Assembly (NCBI GenBank): GCA_963169175.1 | Contig: CAUJFK010000122.1 | Coordinates: 1-18,158, forward strand | From: Acidobacteriota bacterium | Lineage (GTDB): Bacteria; Acidobacteriota; Blastocatellia; Pyrinomonadales; Pyrinomonadaceae | Reading direction: 5' to 3' | Length of the DNA: 18,158 bases | Shown here: positions 1-7,412 of the stretch, one piece after another | How positions within the stretch are numbered: position 1 is the first letter of the stretch | How the letters are laid out: every line of letters starts with the position of its first letter | Made by a program: the position numbers and the translations under genes | The notes under the pieces: generated by a model | What the model saw: only the letters and a program-made list of their open reading frames with translations | Database searches by the model: none | Told to the model about the DNA's origin: nothing

Positions 1-676
1 CGCGGCCGCGTGCGACCAATGGGATCGCATACATCCGGTCCGGTGATCCATATTCCAGAGTTTCAAGAAACAGATCGTCCTCAGCGTGAGTGTTCGAGCC
101 GGCGGCAACGGTACCAAGCTTTGTTATCGCATCGGCAATGACCGTGTCCGCCGACATCGGGAACTGGATCGAACGAACGGCGTCCTCATTGACTGCTCCT
201 TCACCAAACGCCCGCCAGCCTACAAAATGCTCATTCTTTACAATAAAGAACGCTCCGCGGGGGGCAAAATGTGATGCGTGATCGACAAGAAGTTTCAGTA
301 TCTCGGACTGAGAGCCCTTGCTGCTGATGTCATTGATCGCGTCTCGAAGCTTGTCAAAATCCGCCGACGGGGCCGATTGTTCTCTAAGCTTTTCGGCCTC
401 GCCGATGGCAGTTGCGGTAAGCGTCGCGCCTTCATCACGCGCAAGGCGCAGATGTTCGACAACGGTTTCGTTGAACGCGCGGTCAAGATGCACGCCCGCG
501 TCGAACCGCTCAACAAGCTTCCGAACGGCCTCATCGGTTTGGGACCTGTGCTTCTCGAACTCGGCTTCGAAGTTCTTTTGAAACTCCGATACTTCCTGGC
601 GAAACTCGGCAAGAAATCCTTTGAGGTAACTCTCGAATTCAGTTCTTAAACTTAGTTCGAGTTCTTCACTGTTCAC
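1..676 (-). CDS. GAF-like protein with N-terminal coiled coil (partial, runs off left edge)
   Basis: An open frame reads from a GTG at 676 leftward to the window edge without a stop, giving about 225 residues. The start is chosen because GGAGGAG (685-691) lies 8 bases upstream. Residues about 5-58 are charged and heptad-like (ELELSLRTEF, then repeated EF/KN/EAEF blocks), predicting a coiled coil. From about residue 105 the pattern FAPRGAFFIVKNEHFVGWRAFG followed by IQFPMSADTVIADAI and YAIPLVARGR resembles a GAF sensory domain, which in known proteins binds small ligands or mediates dimerisation. The ligand and the C-terminal output domain, if any, cannot be seen. The 225-base gap between this gene and the nfu gene could hold its promoter. 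The GAF assignment rests on fold-like pattern only; the reality of the gene is more certain than its function. Confidence 0.7.
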   Translation of the reverse strand, partial: MNSEELELSLRTEFESYLKGFLAEFRQEVSEFQKNFEAEFEKHRSQTDEAVRKLVERFDAGVHLDRAFNETVVEHLRLARDEGATLTATAIGEAEKLREQSAPSADFDKLRDAINDISSKGSQSEILKLLVDHASHFAPRGAFFIVKNEHFVGWRAFGEGAVNEDAVRSIQFPMSADTVIADAITKLGTVAAGSNTHAEDDLFLETLEYGSPDRMYAIPLVARGR

Positions 677-881
677 TGGGGTATCTCCTCCACAAATTTG
701 AAATACGGTTGGAATCAAACGCGCGTATCAGGCGGGACGGGCGAGGAAAGAATATGGGCATCCGCGGTGATCATGGCAAGGGACGCCAAGTGCCGCTAAC
801 AAAAAGTATTACGGATTTGGCCGCCTATGTCAAGAAATTCTTCGCGCCCGTCCACCGGGGCGATATGTTCCTATTGCGAAG

Positions 882-912
882 ATTATACAGCGGAGTGGGC
901 GTTATACAGCAA
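882..912 (-). promoter_or_regulatory. possible promoter for the GAF-like gene
   Basis: On the minus strand a perfect TATAAT (882-887) is preceded by TTGCTG (907-912) at a 19-base spacing, about 200 bases upstream of the GTG at 676. It overlaps the stop codon of the nfu gene. The spacing is longer than ideal, so this is only a candidate. Confidence 0.25.
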
Positions 913-1471
913 GGACCGATATATCTGGATCGATCTCTTCCTGGATCATATTCTCGATCGCCATCAGTGTTCCGGTCAACGAACTTGGGCATGTGCCGCA
1001 GGCGCCTTCGTAGCGGATCTTGAGTGTTGAACCTTCAAGGCCGACTACCTCAAGCCAGCCGCCGTCACCAGCGAGGTAAGGCCGGATCCGGTCATCAAGA
1101 AGGGCGTTTATCTCACCAAGCCTAGGATCATCACTTGCCGCCGCCGCGATCGCTCCGCCGACGGCCACCGCCGAACCGTTCCGGTGTCCATTCGTAGCAA
1201 CGACTGCGTCGGCCGCGCGGATCGGAACGGCAAGGGCCGGCAGTATCTCGTCCCATTCGGCCAGATCATTCTTTTCCACCGTGATCATCTTGTCCATATA
1301 GAACACGGATTCGACCTCGCCGACACCGAAGAGGGCATTTGCCAATTTGTCATCGACCGCCGACACGGCATTTTTGAAAGAATGCGATGTCCCGTATGAC
1401 ACCGGTTCTTTTAGTATGAACTTGACGGCATTAGGATTCGGTGTTTCCTGGATGTCTGCTATCTTAGGCAT
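902..1471 (-). CDS. nfuA: Nfu-type iron-sulfur cluster carrier (Nfu_N plus NifU domain)
   Basis: The protein has two recognisable parts. Residues about 3-85 match the Nfu N-terminal domain, beginning with IQETPNPNAVKFIL. Residues about 118-186 match the NifU C-terminal scaffold domain with the cluster-ligating CxxC in GACGTCPSS (Cys158 and Cys161). An Ala/Gly-rich linker (about 88-115) joins them. Nfu proteins receive Fe-S clusters from a scaffold such as SUF and deliver them to apo-targets in the cytoplasm; this fits the suf genes on the same strand farther right. A TTG at 1513 would extend the protein by 14 residues, but a promoter-like TTGACA and an inverted repeat overlap that region and family members start close to the IQxTPNP motif, so ATG 1471 is preferred. 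No good Shine-Dalgarno separates the two choices. Confidence 0.9.
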   Translation of the reverse strand: MPKIADIQETPNPNAVKFILKEPVSYGTSHSFKNAVSAVDDKLANALFGVGEVESVFYMDKMITVEKNDLAEWDEILPALAVPIRAADAVVATNGHRNGSAVAVGGAIAAAASDDPRLGEINALLDDRIRPYLAGDGGWLEVVGLEGSTLKIRYEGACGTCPSSLTGTLMAIENMIQEEIDPDISVLAV

Positions 1472-1506
1472 TTTCTGAACGATCGTTAGCTCTTCTTCTA
1501 TAATGA

Positions 1507-1531
1507 TTGACAATCCTTACATTTTTGTCAA
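1507..1531. promoter_or_regulatory. inverted repeat over the nfu promoter region
   Basis: TTGACAA (1507-1513) and TTGTCAA (1525-1531) form a perfect 7-base inverted repeat separated by 11 bases. On the minus strand the right arm supplies a consensus TTGACA -35 box (1526-1531), with a weak CATTAT -10 at 20 bases or AATCAT at 17. An operator overlapping the nfu promoter is a reasonable inference, but the binding protein is unknown. Confidence 0.4.
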
Positions 1532-1727
1532 CATTAGGATGCCGGCTGGGCGAGGGAGAGATGCATATTGCCGCTAAACGCTAGTGCAAGGTACAGGGCG
1601 GTGTTTTGGAATGCCGATGGCCGGGGTCGAAAAAAACACAAGAACCGAACCCGTGCGCGGCGTTAGCCGTCACTGATCCGGTCCATTTTTCATAAAGCAT
1701 CCCGGCTTTGACCAGGCAGTAGTAAAG

Positions 1728-1931
1728 CTACTCGGTGATGTGGATCTCTTCCGTCTTGTTTATCCGTCCCGACAAGAACATTCCGCCGAATATAACGAGC
1801 AACACAATAAACAATATCAAACCAACAAGATACAACGTGCTCGCAGGTTCGGTCTTAAGATACAACCAACCACACACCGCAGCCAGAACCAGAGAGATCA
1901 AAGCCAATAACCCGTTAAGCGCACCCTTCAC
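1728..1931 (-). CDS. small two-helix membrane protein, unknown function
   Basis: This 67-residue protein has two strongly hydrophobic stretches, roughly residues 6-25 (GLLALISLVLAAVCGWLYL) and 32-54 (STLYLVGLILFIVLLVIFGG), so both ends probably lie on the same side of the membrane. The tail KTEEIHITE is charged. The start is taken as GTG at 1931: the upstream in-frame GTG at 1940 lies inside the Shine-Dalgarno sequence and cannot be used with it. It stands alone, with non-coding gaps of over 200 bases on each side. I do not recognise a named family; the layout resembles the short LapA-like or DUF-type two-helix proteins, but no diagnostic motif supports that. Confidence 0.75.
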   Translation of the reverse strand: MKGALNGLLALISLVLAAVCGWLYLKTEPASTLYLVGLILFIVLLVIFGGMFLSGRINKTEEIHITE

Positions 1932-1935
1932 GAAA

Positions 1936-1944
1936 ATCACCTCC
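1936..1944 (-). promoter_or_regulatory. near-perfect Shine-Dalgarno sequence
   Basis: GGAGGTGAT on the minus strand matches nine bases of the usual anti-Shine-Dalgarno complement, and its GGAGG core is 8 bases from GTG 1931. It decides the start of the small membrane protein and suggests high translation. Most other genes here have weak or no such site. Confidence 0.75.
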
Positions 1945-2157
1945 GATTATCGAAAAAGCTCGAACTTCTTGTGGATAAGGTAATCTAAGTGCTCTGTACG
2001 CGCGAAAGCCAACAGAACGCTCAAATTGAACCTGAAAGCTCGCAAAAACCTCTCATTCTCGAAACGCGCCTATCTTAACTCTATTGTCCGTCAAAGGCAA
2101 GTTTCACGTCTCGCACAAAAAGGGTTACGATCTCACCCCATGGGATGTTCCACCTCG

Positions 2158-3015
2158 TTACCTAAATTCGGCACTCACAATTCGTGGAATTCCCTGAAGG
2201 TCATTCTCAAACCGAACCGATGCCCAAATATCAGCATCAAGAAGCGCCCGGACCTCATCGGCCTGGTCGAACCCGAATTCGAACACCAGTTTGCCCCCGG
2301 GATGCAAAAACGCAGGTGCCTCTTGAACTATGCGTCGAATGATCGACATTCCATCTGCTCCATCGGTCAACGCATGACGCGGCTCGAAATCACGAACTTC
2401 CGGCTGTAAGCCTTCCAACACGGCCGCGCGGACATAGGGCGGATTTGAAACAATTAGGTCGAACCTTACACCTGCGTGAAGGGCATCGAAAACGTTCGAT
2501 TCACGAAGTTCGAGCCTCGCTGAAACCGCGTACCTTATACTGTTGGCTCGTGCGACCTCGATCGCATCGACCGATATTTCAAGCCCGACCCCTGACGCTC
2601 CCGATAGTTGCGTGAGCAAGGCGACCGAGATGCAGCCGGAACCGACACCGACCTCACAGAAACTCGACGTTTGCTGGCCCGAAAGGACGGAAATTGCGCG
2701 TTCAACAAGCATCTCCGTTTCGGGCCGTGGGATCAGTACAGCCGTCGAAACTTCGAAATCCAATCCGTAGAATTCTTTAATGCCGGTTATGTAGTGGAAT
2801 GGTTCGCGGCCCGCACGCCGCCGGATGGCCTCAAGATAAGACTTTACGATGCCTGGCGCGGGCACGTACTCAGGATGCGCGACCACGAAAGTTCGGTTTT
2901 GGCCGATCACATGCTGAAGGATTGATGAGGCTTCGCGTTCCGGCAGCGGAATGTCGGCTTTTCGCAAAGCGTCCGAACCAAAATCGATCAACGACGCGAT
3001 ATTCCCCATCTTCAC
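2158..3015 (-). CDS. prmC: peptide chain release factor N5-glutamine methyltransferase PrmC (HemK)
   Basis: PrmC uses S-adenosylmethionine to methylate the glutamine of the GGQ motif in class I release factors in the cytoplasm, aiding termination. The 285-residue length is typical. The N-terminal helical domain (about 1-75) is followed by GIKEFYG (78-84), IPRPETE (95-101), the SAM loop EVGVGSGCIS (121-130) and the diagnostic NPPY (191-194) that holds the substrate glutamine. GTG 3015 overlaps the stop of the upstream glycosyl-phosphate transferase as GTGA; ATG 3009 is an alternative two codons in. The overlap implies translational coupling. prmC is more often found beside prfA, so this pairing with a polysaccharide gene is unusual but probably only an operon arrangement. 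Confidence 0.95.
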   Translation of the reverse strand: MKMGNIASLIDFGSDALRKADIPLPEREASSILQHVIGQNRTFVVAHPEYVPAPGIVKSYLEAIRRRAGREPFHYITGIKEFYGLDFEVSTAVLIPRPETEMLVERAISVLSGQQTSSFCEVGVGSGCISVALLTQLSGASGVGLEISVDAIEVARANSIRYAVSARLELRESNVFDALHAGVRFDLIVSNPPYVRAAVLEGLQPEVRDFEPRHALTDGADGMSIIRRIVQEAPAFLHPGGKLVFEFGFDQADEVRALLDADIWASVRFENDLQGIPRIVSAEFR

Positions 3016-4580
3016 CTGGCTCCGTCACCGCGCCAGATCGCTGGCAGCGTCAGCAAGATGATCTTTAGATCAAGCCATAGCGACCAGTTTTCGATGTAGT
3101 ACAGGTCGATCCGAACCATTTCCTCAAACGGCAGCCGGTTTCGGCCCGAAACCTGCCAAAGGCCTGTTATCCCAGGCTTCATATCCAGACGCTTCCGGTG
3201 CCAGAGGTCGTATTCCTCGACCTCATATGGGATCGGCGGCCGCGGGCCAACGATGCTCACGTCGCCATTAAGCACGTTCAGGAATTGGGGTAGCTCATCA
3301 ATGCTGGACCGCCGCAGCCATCGGCCAAACCGCGTCACTCTCGGATCGTCCTTTACCTTTCCAAATACGGGAGCCTTGGCATCCCCGGCGTTGGCATCCG
3401 TTCCGCCGCCTATGTTCTTCTGATATGCCTCGCGATGGGGCCCGTCGTCCGCGCCGGCGGCCATTGTACGAAATTTGTAGCAAAGAAAGATGCGTCCGTC
3501 CATCCCGACGCGTTCCTGTCGGAAAAGGACCGCACCGCGGGAATCGATCTTTATGAGGATCGAAACCAGCAGCCAGATCGGGGCCGTCAGTAGAATTGCG
3601 AGAGATGCGATAATGATATCCGAGACCCGCTTCACAAACCGCTGTACGTCCGTCAACGGCTCGCAAAACAGCCTTACCATCGGCAGCACACCAATTTGTT
3701 CGACGCTGGTCTTCTGCGGTAATAAGTCGAACAAGCTCGGGGCAAAACGAAACTCGACACGCTGGCGCCGCCCGATCCGGAGCATCGCGTCGAACAGGCG
3801 TTCGCTGCGGATGTTAGTGTCAGTAATGATCACTTCCTGAATATCTAGCTCGCGGATCAGGCCCGCCAGGTCATCGAGGCCTCCGATGACCGGAATGCCG
3901 GTGCCTGCTTCAAACTCGACCGCATCCGCACCTCCATCGCCGTTTGCATGGACAGCACCCACGACCCGATAACCAAGGCCCGGTCGCTCACCCAGTTCCC
4001 TGATCGTTTGTTCCGCTTCGACGTTCGTTCCGACAACCAGTGTCGGAAGCAGATTGATCCCCCGCTCGCGAAACCTTGCCTGAACGTAACGCAGGCCGAG
4101 GTGAAAGGTCCCAAACACAACGAGCGCAAGCAGAAAATCGGCAACAAAGACCGCACGCGAATAGGAGAATTCACGAAATGCAAATCCGCCGCGGAACAGG
4201 AACGCCCAGGCAACGGTGAGAAGCGAGCTGACCGCGACCGCCTTGAACACTTTGATCCCTTCACGAGTGTATGAGAACACACCCCCGAAGTTGTAGATCC
4301 GCTCGTAAATCAGCATTCCCAACCTGACGGCAACCAAGAAAAGCAGGATGCCGGCGTATGGAACAAACTCCTTTGACCATGCCCACGCGGTCGATGAAAG
4401 CACCGAATCGCCGGTACGGATCGAGAACGCAGTAAAAAAGCAAGCCGCCGCCAGAACCGCGTCAATAGCAATGACCGCAGCCTTTGTCAGCGGCATTACC
4501 CACACCGGCATTCGCTTCTCGGCCTTTTCAATTTTTATGCGCGATGGTATCGCGGCCTCGGCTGGTTTCATTCCGATCAT
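3012..4580 (-). CDS. polyprenyl-phosphate glycosyl-1-phosphate transferase (WbaP/CpsE-like)
   Basis: This 522-residue membrane enzyme probably starts a lipid-linked glycan by moving a sugar-1-phosphate from a nucleotide sugar to undecaprenyl phosphate. Four hydrophobic segments fall at about residues 28-53, 73-92, 110-128 and 143-163. A CoA-binding-like nucleotide fold follows (about 178-290; LVVGTN, then VIGGLDDL). The C-terminal bacterial sugar transferase domain (about 317-515) has its membrane hairpin at 320-345, FRQERVGMDGR, YKFRTM, the catalytic Asp-Glu pair in SSIDELPQ (428-429), GPRPP (445-449) and PGITGLWQVSGR. Sugar specificity cannot be read. ATG 4580 has no clear Shine-Dalgarno; Met4 is an alternative start. 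It diverges from the GT4/WecG pair, which are likely the next enzymes of the same pathway. Confidence 0.93.
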   Translation of the reverse strand: MIGMKPAEAAIPSRIKIEKAEKRMPVWVMPLTKAAVIAIDAVLAAACFFTAFSIRTGDSVLSSTAWAWSKEFVPYAGILLFLVAVRLGMLIYERIYNFGGVFSYTREGIKVFKAVAVSSLLTVAWAFLFRGGFAFREFSYSRAVFVADFLLALVVFGTFHLGLRYVQARFRERGINLLPTLVVGTNVEAEQTIRELGERPGLGYRVVGAVHANGDGGADAVEFEAGTGIPVIGGLDDLAGLIRELDIQEVIITDTNIRSERLFDAMLRIGRRQRVEFRFAPSLFDLLPQKTSVEQIGVLPMVRLFCEPLTDVQRFVKRVSDIIIASLAILLTAPIWLLVSILIKIDSRGAVLFRQERVGMDGRIFLCYKFRTMAAGADDGPHREAYQKNIGGGTDANAGDAKAPVFGKVKDDPRVTRFGRWLRRSSIDELPQFLNVLNGDVSIVGPRPPIPYEVEEYDLWHRKRLDMKPGITGLWQVSGRNRLPFEEMVRIDLYYIENWSLWLDLKIILLTLPAIWRGDGAR

Positions 4581-4668
4581 TCTTTATTATGCCAAAAGCC
4601 CGCCGACCGCAACCGAAAAAGTCCAAAGTACAAGGTCTAACACCCAAAGTCCATGCCCGCGACCTCCG

Positions 4669-4693
4669 ACTCTTAACTCTTAACTCTTAACTC
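4669..4693. repeat. heptamer tandem repeat (ACTCTTA)3 in the divergent intergenic region
   Basis: Three exact copies of ACTCTTA (4669-4689) are followed by a partial ACTC (4690-4693). The surrounding 4621-4710 region also contains related CCAAAGT / ACTTTGG words in both orientations. It lies between the divergent glycosyl-phosphate transferase and GT4 genes. Confidence 0.75.
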
Positions 4694-4739
4694 CCGACTT
4701 TGGACTCCGCCCTTCCTACGCTATCCTTTTCGATTGCCG

Positions 4740-5807
4740 ATGAAGATAGTTATAACAGCTCCGAGCCTGGACGAACATAGGAATGTGAGCGGTATCTCGA
4801 CCATTGTTCGCCAGATAATTGAATACAGCCAGCATGAATTTTCGCACTTTAAGGCTGGACGTGAGGACGGCGAACGCGCCGATCCCGTTTGGCTGGCAAA
4901 ACAGGCTGCTCTCCCCTTGCGTTTCTGGGCACGAATACTAAGCGAGAAGGCCGACCTTATCCATATCAATACAGCCCTCACGGACCTCTCTATCTGGCGG
5001 GACGCCGCCTTGCTTCGCACCGGAAAACTCACAGGACGCCCTATGGTACTTGCCCTCCACGGCGGCCGGTATCTGACCGACGAGATCGCGAGTCAGCGCC
5101 TCGCAAGTGTAACCGAAAACATGCTGCGGAATGCCGGGCTCGTCATCGTGTACAGTGAACTGGAGCGGCAAGAGGTCGATCGCCGCTGGCCCGGCCTGGA
5201 TATTCACATTCTGCCAAACGCGGTGCCGCAGCGAAATAACGTCGCGGCAAAACCCGTCAATCGAGTTCCGGTCGTCATATTCTTTGGCCGCCTGCATGAA
5301 TCGAAAGGGTTGGAACAGATCGTCAAGGCCTGCGAAGCGCTCAAGCACGACGGATACAACTTTCAATTCAATTGCTTTGGCGACGGGCCGATGAAAGATG
5401 TGTTTCTGCCGCATATGGAGGAAGTGCTCGGCGACGATTTTCTCTATGGAGGCGTTGCAACCAGTTCGGAGAAATACAGAGAATTGGACAAAGCGGATAT
5501 CTTTCTCCTTCCGTCGATCTACGGCGAAGGCCTGCCAATGGCAATTCTTGAAGCAATGTCTTCCCGGTGTGTGGTCGTAGCATCCGAAATGGCGTCCGTC
5601 GCGGCGGTGATCGATGATGGCGTGAACGGCTACTTGATCGAACCGGGCAACACCGGGCAATTGATCAATCGGCTGAAGATGCTCCTTGACAGCCGGGAAG
5701 AATGGCCGCAGGTGCAGGGATCGGCCGTCGAGACCGTCCGCTCGCAATTTGCGATCGATGGCTATATCGATGCGCTTGAAGCCATCTATCGGAGTACCTC
5801 CCGATGA
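4740..5807 (+). CDS. GT4-family glycosyltransferase
   Basis: A 355-residue GT-B fold retaining glycosyltransferase, which would transfer a sugar from a nucleotide donor to a lipid-linked acceptor at the cytoplasmic membrane face. The N-terminal acceptor half begins MKIVITAPSLDEHRNVSG and includes VLALHGGRYL. The donor-binding half begins at VIFFGRLHESKG (about 179-190) and carries FGDGP and the family ExxxxxxxE signature in EGLPMAILEAM (about 263-273). TTG 4734 would add two residues; ATG 4740 is preferred because MKI is the usual start. No clear Shine-Dalgarno is visible. The stop overlaps the next gene's start as ATGA, so the two are coupled. Acceptor and donor sugars cannot be assigned. 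Confidence 0.93.
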   Translation: MKIVITAPSLDEHRNVSGISTIVRQIIEYSQHEFSHFKAGREDGERADPVWLAKQAALPLRFWARILSEKADLIHINTALTDLSIWRDAALLRTGKLTGRPMVLALHGGRYLTDEIASQRLASVTENMLRNAGLVIVYSELERQEVDRRWPGLDIHILPNAVPQRNNVAAKPVNRVPVVIFFGRLHESKGLEQIVKACEALKHDGYNFQFNCFGDGPMKDVFLPHMEEVLGDDFLYGGVATSSEKYRELDKADIFLLPSIYGEGLPMAILEAMSSRCVVVASEMASVAAVIDDGVNGYLIEPGNTGQLINRLKMLLDSREEWPQVQGSAVETVRSQFAIDGYIDALEAIYRSTSR

Positions 5808-6598
5808 CAAATATACCAGCGGCAAGTGATCGCCAGCGTTTCCGCGCCGTCAGCCTGGACATCGACGTATGCACGCATGGGTCGGCCGCCGATCGCGTCA
5901 TCCAGTTGGCCAAGGCAGGCAGCGGATCATACGTTTGCTTTGGCACGGTCCATATGATCATGGAAGCCGCTGATTCACATAAATTTGCGGAACGCGTCAA
6001 CGCGGCGGACCTGATCGTACCGGACGGAATGCCGACCGTCTGGATGCAGCGGCTTCAAAAGGGCAAAGGTGCCGAACGCGTCCGGGCAAACGACCTTATG
6101 ATGCTGCTGATGGCCCGGTCCGAAAGCGAATCTCTAAAAGTGGGTTTCTATGGCGGCCGGCCTGAAGTTATCGAGGCGATCCGTGACCGGGCAGTCCGTG
6201 AACACCCAGATCTTAAGATCACCTACGCTTTCTCGCCCCCGTTCCGGCCTCTCACATCTGACGAGGACGATGAGATCACTGCCAACATCAATAGCTCCGG
6301 GACCGAGATCTTGTTCATGGGCCTCGGCTGCCCAAAACAAGAGAACTGGATGGCGGAACACAAAGAGCGGCTAAATTGCGTTATGCTCGGCGTCGGTGCA
6401 TCGTTCGATTTTTATGCCGGCAATGTGAAAGAATCACCCGCCTGGCTCGGCCGGCTTGGCCTGGAATGGCTCTATCGGCTCAATCAGGAGCCCAAACGCC
6501 TTTGGCGACGATATTTGATCCTGAATCCGCGATTTATGTGGCGTGCTGCACGGCAACTCATAAGCCCGCGAAAAACCGGCGGCCGATCGACGGATTGA
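5804..6598 (+). CDS. WecG/TagA/CpsF-family glycosyltransferase (GT26)
   Basis: This 264-residue protein matches the GT26 family, whose members add the second sugar (N-acetylmannosamine, its uronic acid, or glucose/galactose in CpsF types) to an undecaprenyl-diphosphate-linked sugar. Visible motifs are VCFGTVHM (44-51), the catalytic-region IVPDGMPTVW (71-80), GFYGG (114-118), FMGLGCPKQENWM (171-183), GVGASFDFYAGNVKESP (196-212) and the basic C-terminal tail with NPRF (241-244) that in TagA contacts the membrane. ATG 5804 overlaps the upstream TGA by four bases. The order initiating transferase, GT4, GT26 fits assembly of an exopolysaccharide or wall glycan. The exact sugar is not predictable from this sequence. 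Confidence 0.92.
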   Translation: MTNIPAASDRQRFRAVSLDIDVCTHGSAADRVIQLAKAGSGSYVCFGTVHMIMEAADSHKFAERVNAADLIVPDGMPTVWMQRLQKGKGAERVRANDLMMLLMARSESESLKVGFYGGRPEVIEAIRDRAVREHPDLKITYAFSPPFRPLTSDEDDEITANINSSGTEILFMGLGCPKQENWMAEHKERLNCVMLGVGASFDFYAGNVKESPAWLGRLGLEWLYRLNQEPKRLWRRYLILNPRFMWRAARQLISPRKTGGRSTD

Positions 6599-6674
6599 AC
6601 CCAAAAGCTAACTTGGGTGCCGCACGCAGGCCTTGTTCAAAGTAACGGATCTGAATTCAAAATAAGTCAAAGGC

Positions 6675-6743
6675 GATAGGTTAAAAGTGAAAACCAAAGA
6701 AATACTTGTATTTTCGAGTCCGGGTTATCACCTTTTAGTTATC
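6675..6743. repeat. imperfect 21-base inverted repeat with nested palindrome
   Basis: The reverse complement of 6675-6695 matches 6723-6743 at 16 of 21 positions without gaps. The 27-base loop contains a second small palindrome, AAATAC-TT-GTATTT (6700-6713). The arms are AT-rich and unlike nearby coding DNA. It could be a cruciform-type or REP-like intergenic element, or part of transcript end processing after the polysaccharide genes. Confidence 0.55.
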
Positions 6744-6820
6744 AGCTATTCCGTAATCGGAACTCGGGCAAACGTTAACTTTTGGACAAACCTTGCTCGC
6801 AGTGCTGCACCGTTTCGCCT

Positions 6821-6849
6821 TTGCCCTTTTCTCCGAAAAGCTACATAAT
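6821..6849 (+). promoter_or_regulatory. candidate promoter of the DUF4149-like gene
   Basis: TTGCCC (6821-6826) and CATAAT (6844-6849) are spaced by exactly 17 bases, giving 4/6 and 5/6 matches to the sigma-70 type consensus. The start would lie near 6856, leaving a leader of about 20 bases before ATG 6875. Confidence 0.4.
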
Positions 6850-6874
6850 AATCACGTATTTACGCCTATAGCGA

Positions 6875-7411
6875 ATGAAATTCCTGTTCGACATCCGACT
6901 CCTTCTAATGGGCCTTTGGCTTGGGGCCGCTGTGTTTTTCGTTGGGGTTGCGCAAAGCGCTTTCGCCGTTCTGCCAACACGTGAACTTGCCGGAATGGTC
7001 GTAAATCGAACGCTGCTCATCCTAAATGTAAGCGGCATCATCATCGGTGTCCTGCTGCTTGCCGGTTCACTGATCGGGAACGGGGCCGGAAAACGGGTGC
7101 TGTTATGGATAGAGCGTGTTTTGCTTCTGCTCGTTGTTGCGGCGTGCGCCGTTGGCCAATTCGTTTTTGGCTTTTGGCTGGAATTAACCCGCGCCCAAAT
7201 GGGCAAGCCGGTTGATGAAGTTGCGGTTGACGATCCGCTGCGAATACAGTTCAACAACTTGCACAACTATTCTGAATGGGTGCTTATGGCCGCAATGGTA
7301 GCGGCACTGATCGCATTTTTCACAATGGCGAACCGCCGGGCCGGAACCGCCGCGTCAAAGAGCACAACAACCGATCCGTTCGATTTTTCAAAGGAATTCA
7401 AGAAGTCCTGA
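6875..7411 (+). CDS. DUF4149-like integral membrane protein
   Basis: A 178-residue protein with about four transmembrane segments (residues roughly 7-31, 45-68, 75-101 and 135-152). The first carries WLGAAVFFVGVAQSAFAVL and the last is preceded by IQFNNLHNYSEWVL. This N-terminal GxxxF pattern followed by a late FxxLHxxS segment is the layout of the DUF4149 (TMEM205-like) family, whose function is not established. The tail (about 155-178) is polar with a short KSTTTDPFDFSKEFKKS end, presumably cytoplasmic. No good Shine-Dalgarno precedes ATG 6875. The next gene starts one base after the stop, so the two are almost certainly cotranscribed. Confidence 0.8.
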   Translation: MKFLFDIRLLLMGLWLGAAVFFVGVAQSAFAVLPTRELAGMVVNRTLLILNVSGIIIGVLLLAGSLIGNGAGKRVLLWIERVLLLLVVAACAVGQFVFGFWLELTRAQMGKPVDEVAVDDPLRIQFNNLHNYSEWVLMAAMVAALIAFFTMANRRAGTAASKSTTTDPFDFSKEFKKS

Positions 7412-7412
7412 T

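Larger units (their letters stand above)
6599..6874. other. non-coding region with inverted repeats
   Basis: No credible gene is seen in these 276 bases. ACCCAA (6599-6604) and TTGGGT (6613-6618) form a 6-base stem just after the GT26 stop but with no T tract. A larger imperfect inverted repeat (6675-6743) and a promoter candidate (6821-6849) are listed separately. Confidence 0.6.

Noticed and set aside
709..1023. 104-residue plus-strand frame that fills the gap right of the GAF-like gene
   Set aside because: Its 3' part is antisense to the nfu NifU domain, it has no family signature, and the gap instead carries a minus-strand promoter candidate.
1630..1669. rho-independent terminator after the small membrane protein gene
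   Set aside because: On the minus strand a CGGC-TAAC-GCCG stem and a seven-T run exist, but they are over 20 bases apart and the stem is only four base pairs.
4938..5825. 295-residue minus-strand open frame
   Set aside because: It lies fully antisense to the well-supported GT4 gene and shows no domain signature.
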